The notes under the pieces were generated by a model that had not been told where the DNA came from, made no database searches, and worked only from the letters and a program-made list of their open reading frames with translations. Source: Ephemerocybe angulata (taxonomy: Eukaryota > Basidiomycota > Agaricomycetes > Agaricales > Psathyrellaceae). Taken from it: 64,000 nucleotides of DNA. Location: the NCBI GenBank assembly GCA_013368325.1, contig JAACJK010000001.1, positions 1,116,001 to 1,180,000 on the forward strand. Direction: 5' to 3'. Below are positions 24,302 through 35,701 of this stretch, in pieces. Positions within the stretch are counted from its first letter, which is position 1; every line of letters starts with the position of its first letter. Both the position numbers and the translations under genes were made by a program.

Positions 24302-25146
24302 CTCGTCGAATCAGGTGCGTGAAGGTAAAGAGAGTGGGGCAGTACCAAAGCTGCAAGCGGGGGGAGGGAGCAAGGGGACTGCTCAGCAGTAGTACTGCGA
24401 AACGGGTGGTTAGGAGAGTAAAAAGTGAGGAAAGCCGAGCTGGAGATGAGCAAAGCGCTTTTATGATACCATCAGACTCCGCTGCGCGCTAACCTCCATC
24501 TATCATACCAACATTTGATCATCATCTTCAGAACTATTTAAGTCGTCCTCGGTCTTCCTGGGTCCAGTTCCGAGGGCTGTTCGAACGGTAACCGTCCAAC
24601 CGCTCCAAGTTCTGGACGATGCTAGAAGATACAGCCCTTTCATCACCATAACAACCCGGTCAAGAAAGAGCGACAGAACTATGCTGAGTCTAGGTTCGAC
24701 TCTACACTACGATCATGGTGAGCATCGCCAGTGGTGACCCGTCACCCGTTGACCTATTCCCATGATCGTAAGGCTTGTGCTGATATCTGTTGAAGTTGCT
24801 AGGCAGTGGTAATGGTAGTATACCGACCACTGAGTGTGGCATAGTTTTCTTAACGTACATTCCTTAGCATCCCTGACAATTCTTGGAGTTGGCGACGGAA
24901 GGTGTACCTTGTCATTCAGAAGTAGAATCCGAACGGTTAGGGGGACATACATAGTACTAGTTGAAGTACAGAAGCGTTAGCAGGACGTAGTTGGTTCGTT
25001 GAAGATTCGTGTCGGTTGAACGTTCGTTCACCAGATGGGTGCCCAATACGTTGAGTATTGGATCTACGCCGCGCTCCCGTCAGTATCGAACTACCTGAGG
25101 TATCTTATTAGCCTACTCACTTTTCTATGTCTTTTTACGATATCTT
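24302..25146. other. Intergenic region
   Basis: About 0.85 kb with no gene. It holds the promoter of the 485-aa protein, with a TATA-like element at 24458-24465. Confidence 0.6.
24458..24465 (-). promoter_or_regulatory. TATA-like element of the 485-aa secreted protein gene
   Basis: CATAAAAG on the coding strand, about 160 nt upstream of the ATG at 24301. Confidence 0.45.
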
Positions 25147-26923
25147 TTATGGTTTTATGGGTGTAGGGAGGTAGCGCGACCCACAGATCAAACCAACCAA
25201 GAGGACCATGATCATGTAGTAAACCGCGTACCCTCCTGCCCAGTTCCTTTGGATAGAGATCGAGAAAAGCGACGATGCAACCGCGGGTGCGAATGCTCGA
25301 GTGCCGGAAGTGGCCATCTGCGCCACGCCATTCGCGGAGCCCATAAGCAGCTTGTGAGGGCAGACCTGAATGACGAGAATACCCATAGATGCTAAACGCA
25401 GTAGGACAAACTCCGTCAGTACAGACCCGAGTCAGAGAGGTCGAAGGCGTACCGTAGCAAGGGGAGAGAACTGTTTGTGCCGCAAACTGGATTACGATAA
25501 CGAGTGCGACCCATGCGTCAATGCCACCGGCTCTCCTCGCCAGGATGTTTTCAATGGGGAAGGCGGACAAGGAAATGAAGATAGCAAAGATGCCACATTG
25601 GTACACCTTTGTAGGCCCGTAGCGCCGCACCAACGGTCCAAGGAAGAGGACGGACATTGTCCCATTGAGTACCCCGTAAGTCGCCATAATGGTGCCAATC
25701 TTGAAAGGATCCATGCCAAGCCCACCGTACTCGAGAGGTGTTGAGTACACCAGAGGGATGAGCGCTGTCACCGACATGTCGATGAAGGAAAAGAAACCAT
25801 AGTTAAGGATGGTGATGACATAGTCGAAGACTAGAAGTGCGGATAGGGGTGGCTTCACCTCTTCCACGGGTGCAGGGATCGCGCATTCAGTGCCAGAGGT
25901 TCCGTAGCCAGAGTGTTCGGTACCAGCAAGAAGGGATGCATTGGCGCCAGCCTCGTTGCTATTCGGGCTGAATTTGCTGATGAGCCGACCCCAAGAATCT
26001 CTGAGCTTGCTTCTCCGTGATGAAGGTAGAGTCTAAATTGGATATAAGTAAGGGCACATGGAGGGAGTTGCGAGACTGACCTCTTTCATGGCTATGCTAG
26101 AGATTGCAAATGAAAGGAAGGCGACAAAAGAAGCAGCGGCGCAGGGGAGGAAGTATGGATAATCACGGTAGAACGCGATCTTCCCGAAAGTATCTGGCCA
26201 TTGAACGGCGGGGTTGCTCAGTAGACCACCAAGCATAGGGCTGTGGCCGAATTAGCCTACGGTATCGGTAATGAACGATTCTAACTCACCCTACAGTTGT
26301 CCCGGACGCCCACATTAACGGCGCCAGGGCGTATGCATCACCAATGTTCGTCGAGTCAGTAATCTGAGTCACAGGTCAATCAAGAGGTCCTTTCGCCAAC
26401 GAAGCGTAAAGAACGCACCTCCGCCATGACACTTTTGGACACTCCAATATTGCCGTTGAAGAAACCTTGGAAAGCACGGAATACGACGAGAGGCCAGAAG
26501 GTCTTCGACAGACCAAAGGCCAGCATGGCTAGTGCCAATCCCAATGGTCCCATGAGTAGGACAGGCTTACGACCTAGTTCATCCGAAAGCCAGCCCCACG
26601 CAAAGACTGTAAGGGTCTCGGAGAAAAAGAAAGTAGATTCCTGAACATGGCGTTAGCGACTCAAAACCGTTCCATATACCTCGGATACTCACCACAATCC
26701 CTGCATAATAACCTGTTTTCGTCTCGTCTCCTCCAGTGATCCCTGTCTCCCTCACAAACTGGTTGACAAAGGGGTAGATGACCGTCGCAGTAACTGGTTC
26801 TGCGAACTGAATCAGGAACACAATGGCCAGCTGAAGCTTTGGCAGCGGCGTGCGCTCGACCTTGCGGTCCTCGACAACAACAACGGTGTCAGTTTCAACA
26901 TCGTCGCGCTCGTGGGTGGTCAT
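25147..26923 (-). CDS. Major facilitator superfamily transporter (DHA1/ZIFL-like)
   Basis: Six exons on the minus strand with in-frame GT..AG junctions; start at 26923, stop at 25147. A charged cytosolic N terminus precedes TM1 (LQLAIVFLIQFAEPVTATVIYP). The loop GWLSDELGRKPVLLMGPLG is MFS motif A between TM2 and TM3, and AFQGFFNGNIGVSKSVMAE and PLMWASGTTVGPMLGGLL are TM4-TM5 signatures. A long cytosolic loop (SSRRSKLRDSWGRLISKF and after) separates the two six-helix halves. It should be a proton-coupled exporter of small molecules, as in fungal members resembling plant ZIFL carriers. The substrate cannot be read from sequence. It lies next to the secreted repeat proteins, with no sign of coordinated regulation. 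Confidence 0.88.
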
Positions 26924-27532
26924 TGCGGTGCCTCCACCAACTCAGGAGTGGGGGAAGGATGGAAGAGGGGCCCAGCGGCTTTCTTGTCGCCTTTTGACTC
27001 GGATCTGCCCTCCCCACATGGCGCTTCTCAAGATAAATATCGGACATAAAATGGTCTTCGGCAGAATCGGCACGAGGATCACGGTCCCAAAAAGGTCCCC
27101 TTCTGATGGATTGCTCAGCAATTTGCCTTTTCAGGAAGGTTTGACCCCTGTTCGATCTTGTTCCTGACCCCCTTGGGTCATGCGGACCGGGTGCAGATGC
27201 TGTCTCTGCGATTCTGAATAGCTTCTACTTAACTACGGATCCGGTGGACGAAAAAGCTTTGACTCGAGTCAGAGAGTGACGGGGTAGTTATCTGGTGCCA
27301 CTTTTGTATGATGGGAGTATAAATCGCCACTATATGCAATGAATTTCACCATTGGCATGCTGCGGCCAGACGTAAATTAAAAGTACACTTCTTGGTGTCC
27401 TGGGTATGTTATCGCACATCCTAAAACTGAGAGGAAGGCTGTGAGGAGGCCTTGCACAGTTGGCTCCCAAGCGCCAGATACCTTCTACGGTATCCCTTTA
27501 GTTCGACATCATTAAACACCATGGCTTTAGAA
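26924..27532. other. Intergenic region
   Basis: About 0.6 kb upstream of the MFS gene. Nothing identifiable. Confidence 0.6.
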
Positions 27533-28074
27533 TCACGCCGTAAGCAAATAGTAAATGCGTGCGTCTGTATTCAAACTGAAGGAATATTGTGCGTATGAAG
27601 GACGCCAGCGACCAGGCGCCACGTACAAGTCCATTTCCATTCTAGATAGATCTTTGTTGTCAGACGTTGTAATGGTGAGGGAAACGATGAGAAGTCGCAC
27701 CTCATGAATCCATCTAGATTGTACTTCTTCCCCCACTTGCAAAGGTCCTGGACCTCAATCCTATCCTTCTCGTCGGACAAACAATCAGGTTGGACTTTCC
27801 CCCAGTTCAAGACGTCCTGCGCGTCCATTGTCCCCTGCATCTTCGCCGCGCTACTTCCGTCGAAGTACAAGACATTCAAAGGTCGCGTAACCGCGAGTGT
27901 GAGGTGCCAGCAGCCTTTGCCCTCCTCGAGCGTCCTGCAGAAGAGAAACTAGTGCTCGGGGTTGGTCGCGACCCAGTTTGGGTTGTCGGGTACCTTTTCT
28001 TTGTCGGTTCCGTGGTAGAGGAGGGTGCCGACAGGGATCGTGGCGGGGACGATGCTGTAAACTAGAGCAACCAG
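27533..28074 (-). pseudogene. Decayed copy of a conserved fungal protein
   Basis: Reading the minus strand, IPVGTLLYHGTDKE, VPDNPNWVATNPEH, FLFCRTLEEGKGCWHLTLAV, RPLNVLYFDGSSAAKM, GTMDAQDVLNWGK and LCKWGKKYNLDGFMR follow in one frame. They resemble a conserved hypothetical family I recall from many fungi. One TAG (27949-27951) interrupts the frame right after NPEH, where the family normally continues. An intron-like GT..CTAG follows GLDGFM, then MEMDL, after which the sequence departs from the family (YVAPGRWRP). No good start or signal region is visible upstream, since stops close the frame near 28085. I read it as a truncated pseudogene; an unusual short intron around the TAG is less likely. 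Confidence 0.6.
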
Positions 28075-28493
28075 TATATACGGAATTGCTTAATTAGCGT
28101 GATGAGTCTCCCTGAGATTTGAATGGACGACTCCGCCATTCCGGTAGCGAGTGTTGGGCCACTGCTGCAAAAGAGAACTTGAAGCTACAGTCTCGAAGAC
28201 GTAGTTCTCCGTCGCACTGGGAGAGAGCTCAACGTCGAACCTCCGTCGCGCGCTGCCAGCAGCCCTGCCAGCAGAGCGCCATGGCTCCCGAGAAAAGGGT
28301 TCCTGTAGCGGAATCTGGGCGCCTAGAACCGCCGCTGCGTAAGGCAACGCAAGAAACGAGAGGATGTGCAAGGACGCCCAAAGCACGCCAAAGCCATGTG
28401 GGAACCGCACTCGGCAAACGCCGAGGCACAATGAACTTGGACCAATCAATCCACGCTTTGGTCGACCACCACCACCACCTTCCCTGTCCTCTG

Positions 28494-28500
28494 CCTATAA
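28494..28500 (+). promoter_or_regulatory. TATA-like element of the F-box gene
   Basis: CTATAAG motif 70-75 nt upstream of the chosen ATG at 28572, which supports that start over the upstream in-frame ATGs. Confidence 0.45.
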
Positions 28501-28571
28501 GTAGGCAGCATTTGAAACTGTTCCCCATCTCAATTGTGAATCTCCCCTCTATCGAAACCCGCCCCGATACA

Positions 28572-30491
28572 ATGTCCACTTCCAACTCTCCGAACCACGC
28601 GTCGTCAGAGACGACTACCCGCGGACTCGAGACTAGGCTCGAAGAACAGCAACGAGGACAACAGCAAGACTTGCAAGCACGACGAGGGTCTTTGCTGCCA
28701 GACATACCCCCGGAGATACTGGCCGCCATCCTCCTCTTGGTCCCTCGTGATGAGGGAGACACATCCTGGGTCTCCATCACCCACGTCTGTCGTCGCTGGA
28801 GGGAAGTCGCACTCAACTACCCACGCTTCTGGTCGGAGTTAAATTCCGTCCCTCCCCGCTTCATGGAATTCGCGCTGGCACGTTCGAAAGGCGCCCCAAT
28901 CACCGTGCATACCTCTGATGATACCCCCAACGATACCCTATTCAAAGTTCTGTCTCCAGACCGGTTGCAGAAAATGACCCTTGACCTCAGAAAAAAGGAC
29001 AGCCCAGTCCTATTCCATTCCGCCAAGGCCTTCCCTATCCTCGAGACAGTCGTCCTCAACGGATACCGACCTTGGTCAATGCCCAATAATTTTCTGTCAG
29101 ACTGTCGGCATCTGAAAAACCTCCGAATTGTCGGTGGGGTTAAACTCACTTGGAAAGACTTAACTCAGGCCGTTCAGCGCGGAACACTGCTTACCCTGTC
29201 TTTGGAAAACATATTCTTTCATCGAGGGACCTCAGAGGCCTTCCTGGGTTTCATGGGGCGGATGCCCCTTTTACAAAGCCTCAAACTTTTGCCCCTTCCC
29301 GGGTGGTCGCTTGGTATCTCTACCGCTTTGCCGCTCGCTGTCTCTAGCACCTTACGACCGGTGATTTTTCAGCACTTGCGGGAGTTAGACCTGAGGGACT
29401 CTGGCATGTTTATTCTATCCTGGCACAACTTCCTGATTTGCCCAAACTTGACCCATCTTCGTCTGTCGCAGTATGACTGTAGGGTGCGAACGCCTAGCAC
29501 AGAAGCCTTTCTTCGGTCCCTCAAGCAGATGCCGCTTCTACAAGAGATGTCTCTCACTCCCCATGGGTTTATACCTATCGGTGGGACCACAGCCAACTCG
29601 CTCTGGGAGCCAGTTTCTCTGCAAAATCTGACACGCCTGAAGCTGCACGACACCCTCCCTGCATTGACCGAATATTTTGGCATGGTCCAACACCCCGGTC
29701 GTCCAAACATGCGCCTTGTGATATCGTACGACACTCATGACACCCCAGTGACGTACCCTCCTAATGCTTTCGAGAAATTCCTTTGGAACCTCCGGAACTC
29801 GCTTAATTCCCCGACAAGTCCAACGTGTACAGAGTTGAGAATCCAACAACTTCTACTCCCCGGCCCAACTGGTTTTTGCATTGTGCTGGCTCCCTATGCA
29901 ACCGGGAAGCTTGATGGTAGACCTATTATCGTCAATGACAACCGTCTCCACACACACAAGGTCCGGGATCGAGACCTCTTTATTAACGACTTCTTGGACG
30001 TCCTGTTCAAGGAATTTGATTTTTCCCATCTTCGCTGCATCAAACTGGATAGAGACATAGACGTGAACCGCTGTCGTCGCCTTTTTGGCCACCTGCCCCA
30101 CCTAACCCAAATCATGTTCTTTTCCTGCTCCATGACCATCGATGCTTTCCGCCTACTCGATCCGCTGGGGGATAATGCACCAAACGGAAGATCACATCCC
30201 GAGTCTGGCAACATACTCTTCCCAAGCCTGGAGGATATTGCATTCTTAGATGTCGAATTTGACTCCGAAGACGACGAGAAGTGCTTTGTTGCCCGCCTTA
30301 TAGAGGTACTCCTTTCGCGCGAAGCTGAAGGTTATCCTGTAAAACGGGTAGTGTTTAGCCAGTTTAGAAGTGATCGCGCCAATCTGAGTGAGGCGGATGT
30401 AAAGCTCTTGACCGACGCTTGCCCGATGGTGGCGTTAGAACAACCTGAAATGTGGTGGAAGGAACCCTCTCTTAACCCCTTCGAAATATAA
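28572..30491 (+). CDS. F-box protein with LRR-like region
   Basis: Single-exon frame of 639 residues from the ATG giving MSTSNSPNHASSE. The frame is open further upstream to 28119, but that part is low-quality and precedes a TATA-like element. An F-box occupies roughly residues 40-85: LLPDIPPEILAAILLLVPRD, then WVSITHVCRRWREVALNYP and FWSEL. The rest is a series of leucine-rich segments (LQKMTLDLRKK, LKNLRIVGG, LLQSLKLLPLPGW, LRELDLRDSG, LTHLRLSQYD), giving the F-box/LRR layout that is heavily expanded in Agaricomycetes. Such proteins bind Skp1 through the F-box and bring substrates to SCF ubiquitin ligases. The target is unknown. The lack of introns contrasts with neighbouring genes. Confidence 0.85.
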   Translation: MSTSNSPNHASSETTTRGLETRLEEQQRGQQQDLQARRGSLLPDIPPEILAAILLLVPRDEGDTSWVSITHVCRRWREVALNYPRFWSELNSVPPRFMEFALARSKGAPITVHTSDDTPNDTLFKVLSPDRLQKMTLDLRKKDSPVLFHSAKAFPILETVVLNGYRPWSMPNNFLSDCRHLKNLRIVGGVKLTWKDLTQAVQRGTLLTLSLENIFFHRGTSEAFLGFMGRMPLLQSLKLLPLPGWSLGISTALPLAVSSTLRPVIFQHLRELDLRDSGMFILSWHNFLICPNLTHLRLSQYDCRVRTPSTEAFLRSLKQMPLLQEMSLTPHGFIPIGGTTANSLWEPVSLQNLTRLKLHDTLPALTEYFGMVQHPGRPNMRLVISYDTHDTPVTYPPNAFEKFLWNLRNSLNSPTSPTCTELRIQQLLLPGPTGFCIVLAPYATGKLDGRPIIVNDNRLHTHKVRDRDLFINDFLDVLFKEFDFSHLRCIKLDRDIDVNRCRRLFGHLPHLTQIMFFSCSMTIDAFRLLDPLGDNAPNGRSHPESGNILFPSLEDIAFLDVEFDSEDDEKCFVARLIEVLLSREAEGYPVKRVVFSQFRSDRANLSEADVKLLTDACPMVALEQPEMWWKEPSLNPFEI

Positions 30492-30942
30492 AGTAGTTGG
30501 GCATCTGATGATGGCCAAAACGTAGATAGGATAGGTCTGGGTATCGGTTATCACCAGTAGGCGTGAAGAGAGGTTGACTGTAGTTGGATTCGGCTTAGAT
30601 GTAAATCTGCATATGTGTGGGTGTATTCAACTCTAGCACTTTGAATAATTCATTACCCCATACTTTCTCCCCGACATCAACTACCGTTCCAAGTAAAGAC
30701 ATCTCAAATCTTTGAGAAAACCGTTGAAGAGCATTTGATGCTTTCAGCCAACGTTCAGCGTCAAGAACTGCGTTCAAGAATCTACAGTGATTGAGCAATG
30801 AAGTCCCGGTTTGTCTTTGTTAGATCGGGACGACAAAAGCGTTGACGCCCCTAACCGTCAATGTCACGGTTCCCGATCTCATTAACGCGGCGCCGCGTCT
30901 CATCCCGACCCTACATCCTCCACGTTCTGAATCACAGTAAAG
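30492..30942. other. Intergenic region
   Basis: About 0.45 kb with no gene. It holds the 3' flank of the F-box gene and the promoter of the next gene. Confidence 0.6.
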
Positions 30943-33016
30943 ATGGTGGGCGCAAACTACATGGGAGGAAAAAGGTTAGCGAACTTCAGGTGGTTCGACA
31001 GAGGATTGTTTGACATGAAATTCAGAAACGCGATCCGATCCAAAGGAAAGGACAGGGACGAGCGCCTACAGAAGACCTTCTTCGGAAAACAGAGACTCCA
31101 ATTGCTATCAAAAGGGTTGCTTTCATCAGGTATCGGTACAGATAGACGAGGACAGAGCGAAGCAAAAACGGGAGCGGGAATAGCAGATATTTCATTTGCA
31201 CATGCGAGGCAGAAGATCCCGGTCGACGGTGCGGGAAGCTCAACCCAGGAGCGACAAACGATGAGTTGGATCCCAGAGCCCACCCACGTCGGGAAAGGTC
31301 TATACTCGTCTCCTTTGAAGCGTTTTGGAGCGCATATATCGGCCCCAGGCAAGGCCAGGGCGAAGATACTTCAGGCGCTTGATGTTTCGGAGCGTGAGTG
31401 GTTCCGATTCCAGGATGGCCTGCGTCAGCGCTGAGAGGAGCTTTAGCGTTTGCTCTCAAGAATATCCTCCAAAGGATTAGAAATACGCCTGACTTGGCAG
31501 GGTTGTCCAGACTGAAGCCCGCAGTTACTTCGACAAAACAAGCGCCGTCATATAAGGCTGATAAGTGGACACAGGATCACGAAGAGATGAAGGTGAGCTG
31601 TGCTTGAGATGCACGTTGAAGAGAACTGAAGAGAACTTTCAACTCGATTGGCAGGACCAATACTCAGACGACGACTATAGCATGCAGCCTCCGTCAGATC
31701 GGTCGGAGCTGCCGTCGTTCGGAGACTTCATGGACGACCAAGATGAGGAGCAATGGAATCAGGCCCCAGGATCGCAGTCGTTTCCTGCTCGAGACAGGTC
31801 GGAGAGGCCATTTTCTGGATATCACAAGACGATGAGAACACCTCCACCGGCGTTCAATCCTGAAGGGACTCCAGAGTACGGTGACGGCGAGTATCATTTC
31901 TTTGACGACCATTCCGACCCCGACCGTATCGTAGCGACATCTAGCTCCAGGCCATATCAGGCCCTAAGCTCACCGCCTACCTCCACCGTCGAGAGGAGCA
32001 TCCGCCTAGGAACAAAGATGACGGACATTCCAGGAAGCTCGCCCATATCAGCGGAAGAATTATCGGATTGCCAGAACGAACAGCTAGACGAAGATTTGTT
32101 CGACGAGCGAGGATTGCCGTCTTATATCAGATTACCCTCTCCCTCGCAGCCCAAACGTGCTGGGTCGGTGTACGGAACTCTGTTCCTGCAGCCTGATCCG
32201 TGGTCCGCCATTGGAGATATTCTCGGAGACGGAATGGAGTTCCCGAAACGTTCAGAGAACCTGGGCAACGAGGTTCGAGCTTCAGAAAGAGGAAACAGAG
32301 CCAGCGACTGGAGCAATTCTGGTAAGGAACAAGGAGCCGCCACCGATGGGGAGGAGGAGGAGAACAAAGTGCAAGAGTACGAGGAGCTAGAAGTGCAGGA
32401 GTGGTCCCAAGAGGAAGAGAGCTATGCCCTCGAGGACCTGGAGTTTGATGAAGTGGCAAGGGGTCGGGCCAGTGGGCCTGGTGAAGATGATCCGGGGACT
32501 GAAATGCTGGTCGACTCGGCAATCGCCCGACAAGGTCCGTGGTACGACGAGATGTTTGACCGGCGACGGGAGGATCGCTCATTGTCCCCGGAGCTCGTAT
32601 CCCAGCCCCGTTGCCCTGACGTGGATGGTCGAAGTGAATCTGGCAACCGCAGGTCTCATGTCGACTGCGATGAACAAGAATACGCACCGTCCCCCTCCTT
32701 CGAACAACACATGGAGTCCGTTCTGGAGAACTGCGTCGCAGAAGAGAATCTATTGTTTTCTCCTCCTATGCCCTCTCCTAACATTCCATCCCCATCAACC
32801 CAGGCGATTGAAGAGCAGGATCCTGAGGAAATTGTGGCTCCTTTCGCAGCGGATGATTTTGATGAACCAGGCGAAAGCCCAATAGCGAACGCCCAACTTG
32901 CTTCTAACGACCGAAGGTCCCTCAACCTCCTGGATGTACCGGAGCTAGAAGAGATAGATGGAAGATATGTAGGCCCTTCATTGTTTGACGACGATATGGA
33001 CGAAGAGGAGCTTTGA
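30943..33016 (+). CDS. Hypothetical acidic protein, 641 aa
   Basis: Four exons (30943-30974, 31026-31393, 31429-31592, 31655-33016) with matching phases give 641 residues. The N terminus [20 protein letters not shown], then [20 protein letters not shown], is basic and looks conserved. The following 450 residues are acidic and disordered, with scattered short motifs such as [53 protein letters not shown] and [18 protein letters not shown]. The second intron is only 35 nt, short even for a fungus, so that junction is less certain. A basic N-terminal box with an acidic tail suggests a nuclear protein. I do not recognise it. Confidence 0.75.
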
Positions 33017-33257
33017 CAATGACAATAGCATCGGGGTAGGAAGGTCCCGATTGGTTGACTCACGCATGGGAAATGACAAATCGTGGGAAAACCGGACCTG
33101 TGTCAGTAAACCGCTTTTGATTCGGTTTGTGCCACAGCTCTGCAAGCAACCACCATCTCCAGCACCGCGAACGTCGTTGACGACAACGCTCTTGCCCCCG
33201 AAACAACCATCGGTGCGCTTGCTGCCTCAAGGAGCACCAAACAGGGTTCCAAACATC

Positions 33258-35701
33258 ATGTTTTCCACACAAACCCCTCCACCGCCTACCGGCTCGAAGG
33301 CCATCGCAGCCAACGCCCTTCGGAGTGCAGGGCTTATCGACAAAGACACCCAAATGCGAGATGCAACGGACAAACCAGGAGGGCGGAAGGGCTCCTCCAA
33401 GATTCGTTCACATCGCAACCGACCAATAGACACATTCAAAGACCAGCGGCCAGGATCAAGCGGTTCACGAACGGTAATTATCACAACTCATTTTTCATTC
33501 ATTGACAGGGAGGGCGCACTGCACCGCCGCTGCTCAGTCATTTAGGCGTCGTTCTCTCCATTTATCAGTCGAAGACACCCGAAGCTTACTCCATCCCCTC
33601 GACCCCCTTGTCGCAGCTCTCGTCCCGAATCTCTGCATCTACTTCTCATGCCGGACCATCTGATCCCCTCTCCATTCGTGGTGCAGCCAGACCAACACTT
33701 GCAGGTCGGATGCGCAGGAACGCCGTCTCTGCGTCCGGTTCATCAATAGCTCCTGGTGGACGGCCCGCAACTGTTCGAACAACCAAGGCAGTCGAATCGT
33801 GGAGGGAGGTGGTGCGAAAGCGGTGGGATGTAGAGAGTCAGTTCTTGAATCTCGAGGTACGCCTTGTTTATCCTTTAGTCATTCCTGGATCATAACATAC
33901 CTTCTTTCAGTCATTGATCGACGACGAACTCGTTAAGAAATATGACCTTACCCCGCCCGGAGTTGGAGGAGGAAGTGCCCGCGAAGCTGCGGTTATTTTC
34001 AAACTCGCCAGCGAGCTCAAACCACCAGTATGTGTCTCGCGAGATAAGTCGCGCTTCCTTTCTAACCATGTTGACAGGTCAGAACCCTTTCATTGGCCAA
34101 CAATAAGCTTGTGGGAGAGCACTTGCAATACCTGGCCAAATATCTCCCAAAACTAGCCAACCTCTCTTTACAAAACAACAATCTTCGTAACTGGAAGGAC
34201 CTTGATTCCATATCCGCCCGCAGGGACAAGCTTGTGCACCTTCGCGAACTGGTTCTTCTCGGAAACCCCGTGAGGGAACTAGAATACAAGCACGATAGAA
34301 TCGACCGGTACAAACAGTGGGTCTTATCTATTCAATTCGATTGTTCAGAGCATTAAGGCATATTTTCTAGCGAATTGACGCGTCGGTTCAGCTCTCTGGA
34401 GCTTTTGGACAGCGAACCCGTCGCTCAGATATCTTTCGACGTTCCGCAGTCTTCTGGGGCTGTCCGAGTCAAGAAACCAGATGCGACGACGTTCCCCACT
34501 GAGATGAAGCCGTCCTTCGTCGCGGGTGTGGACGGAAACCTCGTCAGCAACTTTTGCGTTCGGTACGCTGATGTTTCTTTCCATATCCAATGGGCCGAGC
34601 TAATTCCTTCGGTAGTTTCTTCGAGGTCTTCGATACTCAGCGAAGCACCCTTATGGACGTTTATGATCCTCAAGCGACCTTCAGTTTCTCTGTCAACACC
34701 ACCATTCCGGAACGTGCTAGAGTCCAGGGACTGTTGTACAGCAAGGAGTTTCCGAATCAGCGAGATCTGAAGTGGAATACTTGGCTAGCGTCGGGTTCGC
34801 GCAACCTGAATCGTATTTCTGGTGGACTAGATAAGAACCTGAAGGCTTTACATGTCGGATCGGAAGACGTGATAAAGACGTTTGAGGGTTTGCCGGCAAC
34901 GAAACACGATATCGGTGGTCCACCAGAGAGGTTCTGTCTTGATGCGTATCCAGTACCGCTTGGGACTGGCACCGGTCTACTCCTGGCTGTACATGGCCAA
35001 TTCGCCGAAGGTAAGAAAGCTTTGCCCGACGCACCTTGACAACCATATTGACAAACTCGCTCCCATAGTCGAGAGTAAAGGTGTGCGGTCGTTTGACAGA
35101 ACCTTCGTGTTGGCACCTGCCCCAGCAGGCTCCAGGTATGTTGCGATTCCTCTATCCTATTTGAGTTCCAGATTCTCATCAGATCTATCTAGGGCTAAAG
35201 CGAATGGCTGGGACGTCGTTATCGTGTCCGACCAATGGTCGATTAGGGCTTATTCGAGCTGTGAAGCATGGAAAGCCGGTCCCCTTCTCGTCCAGGCCCC
35301 ACCGAAGGAGCGTGTCGTAAAGCCGCCTACTCAGCAAGCACAACAAGCACAACAAGCGCCTGTCTCGGCGGATCCTATCATCCAATCGATATCTACGGAA
35401 CAGCAGTCTCAACTTGCCATGATTGTGAGTTTGGCGATTCCATTCTTTCTGTTCATCGAGCTGACAATGCTCTCTCAGCCTGAACCGCAACGCCAACTTG
35501 TCATTGACGTCATGAAGCGCACGAATCTGAACGTCAAGTTCGCCGTAGACTGCCTCCTTAATAACGACTGGAATGTCGACAGGGCGCTTGTTAACTTCGA
35601 GCAAGTTAAGGTTCGTACTGCTTGGCCCCTTTCGCTCACTCCTTGATACTAATCAGACATCTGACTCTCAGGCAACCTTGGGGAGAGACGCATACCTGTG
35701 A
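33258..35701 (+). CDS. mRNA export receptor Mex67 (NXF1/TAP family)
   Basis: Ten exons (33258-33473, 33509-33856, 33911-34027, 34078-34316, 34371-34562, 34616-35010, 35070-35136, 35193-35424, 35479-35610, 35672-35701) give 655 residues. A disordered basic N terminus is followed by leucine-rich repeats ([47 protein letters not shown]). The NTF2-like domain starts at [22 protein letters not shown]-terminal UBA-like TAP-C domain follows ([40 protein letters not shown]). Mex67 pairs with Mtr2 and carries mRNPs through nuclear pores by binding FG repeats with its NTF2-like and UBA domains. Domain order and length match the family. The first intron is 35 nt. Confidence 0.93.

Noticed and set aside
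28119..28571. Upstream extension of the F-box gene by 151 codons
   Set aside because: Composition is not protein-like and a TATA-like element lies within it; MSTSNSPNH at 28572 is the better start.
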